From positions 17,133,513 to 17,197,512 of the forward strand of contig CM057147.1 of NCBI GenBank assembly GCA_029964075.1: a stretch of 64,000 bases of DNA, given 5' to 3'. The position numbers were made by a program, and so were the translations under genes. Under the pieces are notes generated by a model. It saw only the letters and a program-made list of their open reading frames with translations, was not told where the DNA came from and made no database searches. The stretch is from Patiria pectinifera. Taxonomy: Eukaryota > Echinodermata > Asteroidea > Valvatida > Asterinidae. Shown one piece after another: positions 22,601 to 34,926 of the stretch. Numbering within the stretch: position 1 is the stretch's first letter; the number at the start of each line of letters is the position of its first letter.

Positions 22601-25600
22601 GCAATCCATTTGGAGTGCGTTCTAGGTCCCTTAAGGCATTTTTCTAGCAACTTTCAAGAAATTTCATTATTTGGCAAATATTGAAAAAAATGCAAGGGGT
22701 TAGCCTTACATTTTTAGTCAAAATCGGCCAAAAATTGACTTTTCTCAAAACAAGCCAGCAATTCATCTCGATGCAAGAGGAACATCATTCAATACTGTAG
22801 TACACATAATTTTGAAGATTATGGCAAAACCTCTCAATTTTGGAGAAAACAAAGACATTTTTGGAGCGATTTTACCTTAATTTTGTGACGGAAATTCCCC
22901 TTTAATGGCACATCTGTCCAGCAATCCATTTGGAATGCGTTCTAGGGCCCTGAAGGCATCTTTCTAGCAACTTTCAAGAAATTTCATTTTTTGGCCAAAA
23001 TTGAAAAAAAATGCAAGGGTTTAGCCTTACATTTTTAGTCAAAATCGGCCAAAAATTGACTTTTCTCAAAACAAGGCAGAAATTCATCTCGATGCAAGAG
23101 GAACATCAATCAATACTCTTACACACACAATTTGGAAGATTTGGGCAAAAATCGTCAATTTTTGGAGAAAAAAAGGTAATTTTTTAGCGATTTTTCCTTA
23201 ATTTTTCGACAGAATTTCCCCTGTAACAGCACATCCGTCCAGCAATCGATTTGAAATGCGTTCTAGGGCCCTTAAGGCATCTTTCTAGCAACTTTCAAGA
23301 AATCTCATTTTTTGGCCAATATTGAAAAAAATGCAAGGGGTTAGCCTTACATTTTTAGTCAAAATCGGCCAAAAATTGACTTTTCTCAAAACAAGGCAGA
23401 AATTTATCTGGATGCAAGAGGAACATCAATCAATACTCTTACACACACAATTTGGAAGATTTGGGCAAAAATCGTCAATTTTTGGAGAAAAAAAAATTCC
23501 TTAATTTTTCGACAGAATTTCCCCTTTAATAGCACATCTGTCCAAGAATCGATTTGAAATGCGTTCTAGGGCCCGGAAGCCATCTTTCTAGCAACTTGCA
23601 AGAAATTTCATTTTTTGGCCAAAATTTAAAAAAATGCAATTGGTTTAGACTTACATTTTTAGTCAAAATCGGCCAAAAATTGACTTTTCTCAAAACAAGG
23701 CAGAAATTCATCTTGATGAAAGATGGCACATCTGTCCAGCAATCCATTTGGAATGCGTTCTAGGTCCCTTAAGGCATCTTTCTAGCAACTTTCAAGAAAT
23801 TTCATTATTTGGCCAATATTGAAAAAAATGTAAGGGGTTAGCCTTACATTTTTAGTCAAAATCGGCCAAAAATTGACTTTTCTCAAAACAAGCCAGCAAT
23901 TCATCTCGATGCAAGAGGAACATCATTCAATACTGTAGTACACATAATTTTGAAGATTATGGCAAAAATCGTCAATTTTTGGAGAAAAAAAAATTCCTTA
24001 ATTTTTCGACATAATTTCCCCTTTAATAGCACATCTGTCCAAGAATCGATTTGAAATGCGTTCTAGGGCCCGGAAGCCATCTTTCTAGCAACTTGCAAGA
24101 AATTTCATTTTTTGGCCAAAATTAAAAAAAAATGCAAGGGGTTAGCCTTACATTTTTAGTCAAAATCGGCCAAAAATTGACTTTTCTCAAAACAAGGCAG
24201 AAATTCATCTGGATGCAAGAGGAACATCAATCAATACTCTTACACACACAATTTGGAAGATTTGGGCAAAAATCGTCAATTTTTGGAGAAAAAAAAATTC
24301 CTTAATTTTTCGACAGAATTTCCCCTTTAATAGCACATCTGTCCAAGAATCGATTTGAAATGCGTTCTAGGGCCCGGAAGCCATCTTTCTAGCAACTTGC
24401 AAGAAATTTCATTTTTTGGCCAAAATTTAAAAAAATGCAATTGGTTTAGACTTACATTTTTAGTCAAAATCGGCCAAAAATTGACTTTTCTCAAAACAAG
24501 GCAGAAATTCATCTTGATGAAAGATGGCACATCTGTCCAGCAATCCATTTGGAATGCGTTCTAGGTCCCTTAAGGCATCTTTCTAGCAACTTTCAAGAAA
24601 TTTCATTATTTGGCCAATATTGAAAAAAATGTAAGGGGTTAGCCTTACATTTTTAGTCAAAATCGGCCAAAAATTGACTTTTCTCAAAACAAGCCAGCAA
24701 TTCATCTCGATGCAAGAGGAACATCATTCAATACTGTAGTACACATAATTTTGAAGATTATGGCAAAAATCGTCAATTTTTGGAGAAAAAAAAATTCCTT
24801 AATTTTTCGACATAATTTCCCCTTTAATAGCACATCTGTCCAAGAATCGATTTGAAATGCGTTCTAGGGCCCGGAAGCCATCTTTCTAGCAACTTGCAAG
24901 AAATTTCATTTTTTGGCCAAAATTTAAAAAAATGCAATTGGTTAGACTTACATTTTTAGTCAAAATCGGCCAAAAATTGACTTTTCTCAAAACAAGGCAG
25001 AAATTCATCTTGATGAAAGATGGCACATCTGTCCAGCAATCCATTTGGAATGCGTTCTAGGTCCCTTAAGGCATCTTTCTAGCAACTTTCAAGAAATTTC
25101 ATTATTTGGCCAATATTGAAAAAAATGCAAGGGGTTAGCCTTACATTTTTAGTCAAAATCGGCCAAAAATTGACTTTTCTCAAAACAAGCCAGCAATTCA
25201 TCTGGATGCAAGAGGAACATCATTCAATACTGTAGTACACATAATTTTGAAGAATATGGCAAAACCTCTCAATTTTTGGAGAAAACAAAGAAATTTTTGG
25301 AGCGATTTTACCTTATTTTTTTGACGGAAATTCCCCTTTAATGGCACATCTGTCCAGCAATCCATTTGGAATGCGTTCTAGGGCCCTGAAGGCATCTTTC
25401 TAGCAACTTTCAAGAAATTTCATTTTTTGGCCAAAATTAAAAAAAAATGCAAGGGGTTAGCCTTACATTTTTAGTCAAAATCGGCCAAAAATTGACTTTT
25501 CTCAAAACAAGGCAGAAATTCATCTGGATGCAAGAGGAACATCAATCAATACTCTTACACACACAATTTGGAAGATTTGGGCAAAAATCGTCAATTTTTG

Positions 25601-27770
25601 GAGAAAAAAGGTAATTTTTTAGCGATTTGTCCTTAATTTTTCGACAGAATTTCCCCTTTAACAGCACATCCGTCCAGCAATCGATTTGAAATGCGTTCTA
25701 GGGCCCTTAAGGCATCTTTCTAGCAACTTTCAAGAAATCTCATTTTTTGGCCAATATTGAAAAAAATGCAAGGGGTTAGCCTTACATTTTAGTCAAAATC
25801 GGCCAAAAATAGACTTTTCTCAAAACAAGGCAGAAATTCATCTGGATGCAAGAGGAACATCAATCAATACTCCAACACTCATAATTTTGAAGATTTGGGC
25901 AAAAATCGTCAATTTTAGGAGAAAAAAAATATTTCTTTCAGGGACTTTTCCTTAAACAGTGTCTTGTGTCGCGACATGGAGAACAACTTGGCGATGGGCT
26001 GCAGTGGCAGTCCAAACAGAAATTTTGCCTCACTTTTGCACAGGAACGATAGTCCACGTCTACACGCTATCTCAAAAATTAACGGAAGCATTGAATTGAA
26101 TTTTGGCCAGATGATTGGTCATGAAAAGAAGACAAACTAGACAGAAGATTTAAACGAAATATTGTTTTTCTCTCTCAAACAGTGTCTTGTGTCGCAACAC
26201 GTAGAAAAACTTGGCGATGGGCTGCAGTGGCAGTCCAAACAGAACTTTTGCCTCACTTTTGCACAGGAACGATAGTCCACGTCTACACGCTATCTCAAAA
26301 ATTAATTACAGCATTGAATTGAATTGTGGCCAGATTATTGGTCATGATAAGAAGACAAACTAGACCGAAGATTTTGCCGAAATAGTGTTTTTCTCTCCCT
26401 AAACAGTGTCTTGTGTCGCGACAAGTAGCAAAACTTGGCGATGGGCTGCAGTGGCAGTCCTAACAGATCATTTGCCTCAATTTTGCACAGGAACGATAGT
26501 GCACGACGACACGCTATCTCAAAAATTAATTGGAGCATTGAATTGAATTTTGGCCAGATGATAGGTCATGAAAAGAAGACAAAGTAGACAGAAGATTTAA
26601 ACGAAATATTGTTTTTCTCTTCCTAAACAGTGTCTTGATTCGCAACAAAAATGTGTCGAAACCAAAATTGAAAAAAAATGCAAGGGGTTAGCCTTACATT
26701 TTTAGTCAAAATCGGCAAAAAATTGACTTTTCTCAAAACAAGGCAGAAATTCATCTGGATGCAAGAGGATCATCAATCAATACTGTAACACACATAATTT
26801 TGAAGATTTGGGCAAAAATCGTCAATTTTTGGAGAAAAAAAAATTCTTAATTTTTCGACAGAATTTCCCCTTTAATAGCACATCTGTCCAAGAATCGATT
26901 TGAAATGCGTTCTAGGGCCCGGAAGGCATCTTTCTAGCAACTTGCAAGAAATTACATTTTTTGGCCAAAATTGAAAAAAAAGAGCAATTGGTTAGACTTA
27001 CATTTTTAGTCAAAATCGGCCAAAAATTGACTTTTCTCAAAACAAGCCAGCAATTCATCTCGATGCAAGAGGAACATCATTCAATACTGTAGTACACATA
27101 ATTTTGAAGATTATGGCAAAACCTCTCAATTTTTGGAGAAAACAAAGAATTTTTTGGAGCGATTTTACCTTAATTTTTTGACGGAAATTCCCCTTTAATG
27201 GCACAGCTGTCCAGCAATCCATTTGGAATGCGTTCTAGGGCCCTGAAGGCATCTTTCTAGCAACTTTCAAGAAATTTCATTTTTTGGCCAAAATTGAAAA
27301 AAAATGCAAGGGGTTAGCCTTACATTTTTAGTCAAAATCGGCCAAAAATTGACTTTTCTCAAAACAAGGCAGAAATTCATCTGGATGCACGAGGAACATC
27401 AATCAATACTCTTACACACAATTTGGAAGATTTGGGCAAAAATCGTCAATTTTTGGAGAAAAAAAGGTATTTTTTTAGCGATTTTTCCTTAATTTTTCGA
27501 CAGAATTTCCCCTTTAACAGCACATCCGTCCAGCAATCGATTTGAAATGCGTTCTAGGGCCCTTAAGGCATCTTTCTAGTAACTTGCAAGAAATTTCATT
27601 TTTTGGCCAAAATTGAAAAAAATGCAAGGGGTTAGCTTTGCATTTTTAGTCAAAATCGTCCAAAAATTGACTTTTCTCAAAACAAGGCAGAAATTCATCT
27701 GGATGCAAGAGGAACATCAATCAATACACTAACACATGTAATTTTGAACATTGGGACAAAACTTTTGAAA
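19648..27770. repeat. Two-family satellite array, expanded copy
   Basis: Family A units are about 310 bp, with landmarks GGCCAAAATTGAAAAAAATG, GGGGTTAGCCTTACATTTTT, CAAAATCGGCCAAAAATTG, GATGCAAGAGGAACATCAAT, CGACAGAATTTCCCCTTTAA and GGGCCCTTAAGGCATCTTTC. Family B units are about 230 bp, with landmarks CAGTGTCTTGTGTCGCGACA, GATGGGCTGCAGTGGCAGTC and GCATTGAATTGAATTGTGGC. B occupies about 21,233-22,175 (four units) and 25,944-26,665 (three units); A fills the rest. A higher-order period of 801 bp is exact over at least 23,526-23,763 and 24,327-24,564. Short recurrent open frames are shadows of the repeat. Confidence 0.9.
20374..20746. mobile_element. MITE inserted in a satellite unit, probable TTA target site
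   Basis: Inverted ends of about 32 bp, GGCC + A-run + GTCTCCGGTTTCTGG, interrupt a family-A unit exactly at its GGGGTTAGCCTTAC landmark. Flanks read TTA on the left and TTG on the right, where the intact unit has a single TTA. That fits a 3-bp TTA duplication with one later mutation (PIF/Harbinger style). Confidence 0.7.
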
Positions 27771-28372
27771 ATTCACCTGGATGCAAGAGGAACCATTTGG
27801 CCAAAAAAAATGACCTTTCTCTAAACGACGCAGCAATGACGTTTGATAGAAGGAGAGTATCATTCAATATTCAGAGTGCCATTATTTCGAAGATTAGGGC
27901 ACAAATACTCGATTTGAATAAAAAAAATAATCATATTTTTCACTGCTGTTGACCCAATTTTTCGACGCATTGTTCCTGTCTTATGGCACATCTGTCCAGA
28001 AATCGAGTTGGAACGTCTTTTAGAGTCCCTTGGGCATCTTTCCTGGAAGTTTGGCGCAATTTAAATTTTTGGCCAAAATTGAATAAATTGCAAGGGGTTA
28101 GCCTTACTTTTTTCATCAAATTTGGCCAAAAAATGACTTTTCTCCAAACGACGCAGAAATGACTTTTGATAAAAGGAGAGTATCATTCACGTTCAGACTG
28201 CCATTATTTTGAAGATTCGGGCACAAATTAAAAAAAATCAAACAATTGCAAGGGGTTGAATCTTACAAGTGTCTTCAAATTTGGCCCCAAAAATGAATCA
28301 ATGGAGAAATGACTTTTGATGGAAGGAGAGTATCATTCAATTTTCAGACGATATACTTGCTTTTGAAGCTGT
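27771..28372. repeat. Diverged satellite-A edge units
   Basis: Degenerate A-like units with 'CTCTAAACGACGCAG', 'GGAGAGTATCATTCA' and 'TTGCAAGGGGTT' mark the edge of the array. The same edge occurs at 47,041-47,645. Confidence 0.75.
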
Positions 28373-30610
28373 TAGGCTCTGGTTAGGTTGTTCTTTACAA
28401 AAAAAATACAGATGACGTCATAAAATATTAGAGTTCACTCTAGCGGCAGGTTGAAAATGTTTAAAATGAATTTTCAGTTGATGTCTGTGGTGAAGTTTGA
28501 TATGATCTTTTTGCAAACAAGACCTGTGTGCGAAAAAAATTGATGACGTCTTCAGACCGTAAGTAACCATGAAAAGATCTTTAAACTTAAACAAAATCAA
28601 CCGCAAGATATAATCCAGATTTTTTTGCTTCAAAGAGCACAATTAGCATAGCTCTCTAGCTTTCTGGTAATGACGTCACGATGACGTCATCAAGTATCAG
28701 ACTACAAGCAAGCAAATATTTCTAGATTTACTCTGTGAAAATCAATGTAAAATCAACTGTGAGAGATCTCATTTTGCTTTTTACGGGATTGATAGAATAA
28801 AACAGAATAGCGTTTTCATTTTTTTATATTTTTGACCCTTCCTTCAGGTCCAAACCGGTAGTGCCTTATAATTTGAAAGTGGAAAAAAAAGATTTAAACT
28901 TGCTTTCAACGACGTTAGTCTCTGGCTAGGTTGTTCTTTGAAAAAAAAATACCGGTGACACCATAAAATGATACAGCGCCCTCTAACGGCAGTTTGAAAA
29001 ATGTCAAAGTGAATTCTAAATTGATTATTGTGGCAAAATTTATGGCATTTGAAAGACATGCGAGCATCTACGAAGGCAAAACTTCAAACAAGTCAATGTA
29101 ACAATATTTGCCATAAAATACTAACACCCCCCCCCCCAATCCATCCATTTCTTAAAATTGCAGCAAAAACCAATGTTGTAGATATTCCCTTTGAATTAAA
29201 GCCAGCGCATAATGTTTGCCAAAAAATTACATAAAAACTAGTTCTAACAAAGGAAAATAACTGATCAAAAGAACTCAGAAATGCCTCCTGCAACGTTTTA
29301 TTCTGCCCTTTCCAGATCCAGTCGGTAACTAAACTGTTTAGAAAGTGCATCACTATTGTTGATTTTTTTAATATTAAAATATAAGACCAATAAATAAAAG
29401 CATTTTGCAACAGAACGACAACCCAAACATAATATTCACCCAAATCCACAACAATCAGTTGTAATTAAAATGTTAATGTGTTAAATTTTAACATTTCGGC
29501 AAACACGTGTATGTATGTGGCTAAACATTAGCCATATGTGGAGACGTGGCACAGCCGTACAGCTATTAATTAATGCGTCAGGTTTATCTTTTCGAAATCT
29601 CTTTTCTGAAAATCAGATCTTTGCCAGAAGAACTATTAGGGCCAGGACGCTAATGACTAAAAACTAATTAGGGACCTTTGTGTACTGTGCAAATCTGGAA
29701 CCGGCATTTTTGTCGCAAAGATGTTCGCCATGTAACTGAACACTAGCATTTGGTACAGGGTACCTATTGACATTATTGATATCAAGTATTGACTCCAAAA
29801 ACTGGCTCAGTTTCAAACTCATACCTATTTCACCTGAAGTCCATGAAGCAATCCAGTTTTATAAGCTGAATCCTCATAATCAGATATTAAGTAAAACAAA
29901 AAAAGGACTATATAGGGAAAATATGGTGGGATCTAAAGATATAAAATTGTAGTTTAGTGGAATCCGAGGAAAGAGTTAGAAAACCTACCCATGCACATTT
30001 CAGAACTACAGTCAAACATGAATAATGTGGGAGACAGAATTTTTACTTTTTGACAACAGCAACAATTTTTGGGACATAGGTTTAAAAAAAATTGGTACAA
30101 TGTACACGGTATTTACATTTTGCCCAAAATGATAACAAAGTTAACATCACAGCAGAAATCAAAACAAACACAAACATAAGAAACTTATACATTCAAGAGA
30201 AACATAAAATATTCCTTTCACATATACATCTTTGCATTGCTTATGTTACAATGTGATTAAAAATTGTTCAGACAATGTCGATTGAGATAATGCTTTGTGA
30301 TTATTGCAGATGTCCAAAGGGTCATTTTTATAAATTATATAGGTCAAAATTTCTGACCTCAACATCATATACTGAAAAAAAGTGTACTTATGAATGTGTT
30401 TTGCATACTTCTGAATATGGTAATTTTGTAAAAGTGAAAATTAATAAATACATGTACACTTTTGTGTTAAAAAAAAAAAAGCAAACATAATATAACGGAA
30501 TGCCAGACTACAATGTGTAACCAACATAGATAATATAGTTATTATCACCTCATACTAAAAATGTTTAGCATGTAAACATGTTAACAAACTGAAAGCAAGA
30601 AAGTGTTCAG
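28373..30610. other. Intergenic, shared with 47,646-49,959
   Basis: No gene. Two diverged copies of a repeat start at about 28,366 and 28,905 (shared: GTTAGTCTCTGG/GTTAGGCTCTGG, TAGGTTGTTCTTT, GCGGCAG(G/T)TTGAAAA). A C10-type run lies near 29,128. The second block has a 64-bp insertion here (48,347-48,410). Confidence 0.5.
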
Positions 30611-30797
30611 AATGGACCGATCCAGTAAGCTCCGCCCAGTGCGCACGTGGGCAAATTAACACGTGCTCCTCTCCATTGTCACGCTGCATTTTCCTTCCGC
30701 GCGCATCATACGCGCGCGCGTGCACGCACGTCGGACATAAATCACGGCTGTGATTGGTCATAACACCATGGGGCGGTGCTTACTGGATCGGTCCATT
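30611..30797. mobile_element. 187-bp MITE, AATGGACCGATCC ends (copy 1)
   Basis: Terminal inverted repeats AATGGACCGATCCAGTAAGC and GCTTACTGGATCGGTCCATT, continuing into GC-box-like CTCCGCCC / GGGGCGG. The interior is an alternating CG/CA tract. The same element of equal length is at 49,960-50,146. Confidence 0.85.
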
Positions 30798-31308
30798 GTG
30801 GTGTTTACTCACTAAACACGTTTTGTGTAGGCCTGGCAAATATCCACACAGAGGCAATTAGGCTACCTTTGTCCCAATGCCTAAAATTGAAATCTTGGTC
30901 CCATGGTTAATTTAACCTCTCATGGACAATTACTCATAACTTTTTTTCAGAAATTATCAGATTTGGACGTTTGATGTCTCATTTGAAAGTGGCAAGGCGT
31001 ATCTTTCAAACCATACCTATATTATACCTATGTTGGTTACACATTATACGTCTGGCATTCCGTTATATTTTGTTTGCATTTTTAAAATATTTTGTTTGCA
31101 ACACTCCACTCCACTGTGTCACTGTGTTGTGAAAATGTGTACAAATTAAAAGTCAAAGCTGATCGAGGGTGTACTGTTTTCTGAATATTTCTGAATGCAA
31201 TGTCGCTTTTTTTTCTATTCCCATTCAAATACATTTGAAATCATCTACAACGCAACTAAATGGGCACCAGTGTTTAGGGTAAAAGTGAACAGTTTATATT
31301 TGACAAAA

Positions 31309-31562
31309 TGTGATGCGATCAAACTAAATGAGTCGTTTGTCGGGAATTTTTATTTTGGAGATACAGGCCAAAATAGGGCCACTTCATCACATCACTTTAT
31401 GACATCTCTTGGTTTTCTAACTTTCATAATTTTTGAACTAAAGATGGTATCAGCATGCGGTTTTCACAGCAGTAATGCTGAGATGGTGCTCTTTTCAAAT
31501 TTGTCATAAAACATTTTTTGACCCGGGTCGACAAACGACTCATGCAGCTTGATCGCATCACA
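31309..31562. mobile_element. MITE, 'TGTGATG' family, copy 3
   Basis: Same inverted ends and interior as 2,877 and 5,748. The counterpart is at 50,656-50,909, of identical length (254 bp). Confidence 0.8.
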
Positions 31563-32867
31563 AATACTGACTTCAGTAAAACGTGACAATTGCGAACATG
31601 CTCCTTAAAGTGAAAATCCAAGTGCAATTAGACCCTGCATTTGCACATACTGTCATGTGGTTGGTTACCACTGCTTAATATTGCGGCATAACCATACTGT
31701 CCCTTTAAGAACTATTTATAGCATGTGACCGCATTGGAGAGTTAAATATAAATTGCCCATGCGAAACTGATTTCCTTCATGCAATGTCATGTCACTAAAG
31801 GACTGCAGCACTTGGAGGAATTGAAATACTTATGAGCCACCTTAAAAAGTAGGGATGTCCGTAAAAAATTGGTTATAAAGTATTTGTGAGGCGTTCTGGC
31901 CAAATGAAACGAACTGGGCAGCAGAGGTATTTGGAAAGAGACTAAAATTCTCCTTACAATATTGTTTGTTGCCCTCAAATTCTCTGCTATAAGAGCATTT
32001 TGAGGGCCATGACTTGCGGGTTTGTAAAAAAAAAAAAGCCATGAAAAGGACTGTGAGCCTGTATTTCTGTGAAATTTGATTGACACCGTGCTCTAAAATT
32101 GCTCCATTTTGCAATGGAGTGTAACCATCATTTTATAAAAACGCGATGGGCTTCAGGACTCCTTTTAGCTGTGATCATCTTTGAAAGGAAATTTCTCCCA
32201 AAAGTCATGAATTACCCCCAAGAAAAATTGAGCAGAAAGTGAAAGATGATGAAATAAGCTTCAACTTAATGTGTCACTGGGGTCTATGGCGGCTTATTTA
32301 CTGGTCTGCAACCAAAAGGTTCTGGCATTTGTCCTCTTTTGTTATGGGCTCTGAGCAGGAACTATAGAGGGCGCTCTGCGGTTGACAGCGCCCTCTTTTG
32401 TTGACAAACGGAGTCCATGAAAGACAGCCTAGGAAATAACATATTTGCTATTAGGGCTGAGGGGACTGGTTTTCAAATGAACACATTTGCCAGATTTTGG
32501 ACCAATCGCTTCGCTTACATAAGTTGTGACAGATGATAGGAACCACTAGTTATGGTGCGAGCATGGGACAAGCATGCACCTTAGACAAAGTTACCGATTA
32601 TGCTTTTTAGTGGGGTTATTTTATTGAGCACACCATCCGCAATGTGAATGATACGTCTAAAATGACGAGATGCAGTCATGTGGGCTCAACAAAATAACCA
32701 GACAAAAAATTGAATGTATTTGGCAATGTATTCTGAGCCACATTATCTCCTGCACTGTCATTTCTGTTGGTTCATAATATTAGTTATCCCTTGAGCTCTA
32801 GTGGAACACAGAATATTGCAGTGCACTAGATTTTCCGTGTTCCACTAGCGCGAGTGGGACAATGAAT
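31563..32867. other. Intergenic, no gene seen (shared with 50,910-52,227)
   Basis: Several stops in all frames. A short inverted pair AGTGGAACAC / GTGTTCCACT lies at about 32,803 and 32,836. GCGCCCTCT boxes in opposite orientations lie at about 32,369 and 32,387. Confidence 0.4.
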
Positions 32868-33079
32868 TTATCTTCAAGCAAACTTGACGCACAGTAAAGA
32901 TGGAACACGCACACTGTACACAATCATTTCAGCCGTTATCCTATATGCGTGCATGTTGTACAGCATGGCACGCGCATAATAGAATAGTGCAATATGCGGA
33001 GTGCGGTATCGACCGTAACACGGCTTGTTGCCATGGATCGACCAATCAGGATCGAGGATTCAAGTTTACTTGAAGATAA
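32868..33079. mobile_element. 212-bp MITE, TTATCTTCAAGCAAACTTGA ends (copy 1)
   Basis: 20-bp inverted ends (one mismatch) at 32,868-32,887 and 33,060-33,079. The same element is at 52,228-52,439. Confidence 0.7.
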
Positions 33080-33670
33080 TGACAAATACTGCCCTTTATG
33101 GATCCGTCCTACAATTTCAAGTGTAGCACTTACTCCAGGCCATTTTCTTTTCAGTCTGTAATGGTCTGCTACGTAAATCATGTCTTGCGTATATAACTTT
33201 GTAAAATAGGGATTCCTCACGGAGGAGAGTATATTTATCTAACAGTCATTTACCTGAGTGAAAACGCACCACAATCACTCTTTTATCTCGGCTAATCACA
33301 CCGATACCCAAAGTCCACACACGAAAACATCATTACCACACCATGCACTTCTGACTATCAAACCACGGGGATGCTAAACTTATGAGCAACATTTCAAGGA
33401 TAATGCTAAATATTATTAGGGTTCAGGTCACGTCTAAACCAAGCTATGTCTCTGTCTTCACCAAAAGGCGCCAATGACTTGCAGAAGGCTTCCAAGTCAA
33501 AATCCCTAAGCTTTGGCAAACTTTTCTGCAGAAATTCACGAAAGCAATAGGAAATTTGAAAGATATTTATAACTGCGATGTCCTTTATGATCGCGAACAC
33601 GAAATTGTGACGTCAGATCAAGTTTTTACGCTGCAAAATTCGCAGAAGTTGAACATATCTCAACTCAGGC

Positions 33671-34457
33671 AAATTTTGCAGTGAATGCTTCGTGACGTCA
33701 AATTCGCATCGCATTCGCACAAAGTATAAACCGGCCTCTGGCAAATTTTACGGTGAATGCTTCGTGACGTCAAATTCGCATCGCATTCGCACAAAGTATA
33801 AACCGGCCTCTGGCAAATTTTGCAGTGAATGCTTCGTGACGTCAAATTCGCATCGCATTCGCACGAAGTATAAACCGGCCTCTGGCAAATTTTGCAGTGA
33901 ATGCTTTGTGACGTCAAATTCGCATCGCATTCGCATGAAGTATCAACCGGCCTCTGGCAAATTTTGCAGTGAATGCTTTGTGACGTCAAATTCGCATCGC
34001 ATTTGCATGAAGTATCAACTGGCCTCAGGCAAATTTTGCAGTGAATGCTTTGTGACATCAAATTCGCATCCCATTCGCATGAAGTATAAACCGGCCTCTG
34101 GCAAATTTTGCAGTGAATGCTTCGTGACGTCAAATTCGCATCGCATTCGCACGAAGTATAAACCGGCCTCTGGCAAATTTTGCAGTGAATGCTATGTGAC
34201 ATCAAATTCGCATCGCATACACAAGAAGTATAAACCGGCCTCTGGCAAATTTTGCAGTGAATGCTTCGTGACGTCAAATTTGCATCGCATTCGCACGAAG
34301 TATAAACCGGCCTCTGGCAAATTTTGCAGTGAATGCTTCGTGACGTCAAATTCGCATCGCATTCGCACGAAGTATAAACTGGCCTCTGGCAAATTTTGCA
34401 GTGAATGCTTTGTGACGTCAAATTCGCATCGCATTCGCATGAAGTATCAACCGGCCT
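33671..34457. repeat. 72-bp minisatellite carrying CRE palindromes, 11 units
   Basis: The unit runs GCAAATTTTGCAGTGAATGC, TTCGTGACGTCAAATTCGC, ATCGCATTCGCACGAAGTAT, AAACCGGCCTCTG. Eleven units are present; nine keep an intact TGACGTCA and two read TGACATCA. Because 72 is divisible by 3, frames stay open on both strands (24-residue repeats such as SNSHRIRTKYKPASGKFCSE on plus), so these open frames do not argue for a gene. The array lies about 470 bp beyond the PPTC7 stop, on its 3' side. Confidence 0.9.
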
Positions 34458-34926
34458 TAACTGTTGTCCCCACATAGGTCTGACATCACTTGACACAAGG
34501 AGCTTAGGCTACCTTGGTATTCATTGCTACCCAATGAAGTTGAGGGATGTTTGGCTGCTCTGTTAAACAAGAGAAGACCTACACAGAGGAAGCTATGACA
34601 ATTGAAATCCGTACCGGTACCTTATTGCATGGCTAGTAATGGCACTGCTCAAAATGTGAGTTGCCAAACAACGGGACACTATAAAGACAAGTTCCCCACT
34701 TCCACCATCATAACTTTAAAAGGAGGGCGCAGGAGCCAGTGAGCACAACCAAGGGACACAATGACTGGTACCCTGCACCCTGTACTATAACTTTTAAAGG
34801 AGAGCAGGGGGGGGGGGGGAAGGGTGGAATGACCTAGTCTTTGTAACGGAGTCTGATCTAGTGAACAAGGGAGTACATTTGTTAGCGGCTGGAAGGGAGA
34901 CTAGTTGAGCTCCCCGAGGCCAGACG

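Noticed and set aside
33671-34477. Long open frames on both strands (261-278 codons) across the 72-bp repeat
   Set aside because: The unit length is a multiple of 3 with no stop in several frames, so openness is automatic. The second copy has TAG in the plus frame and no gene signals are present.
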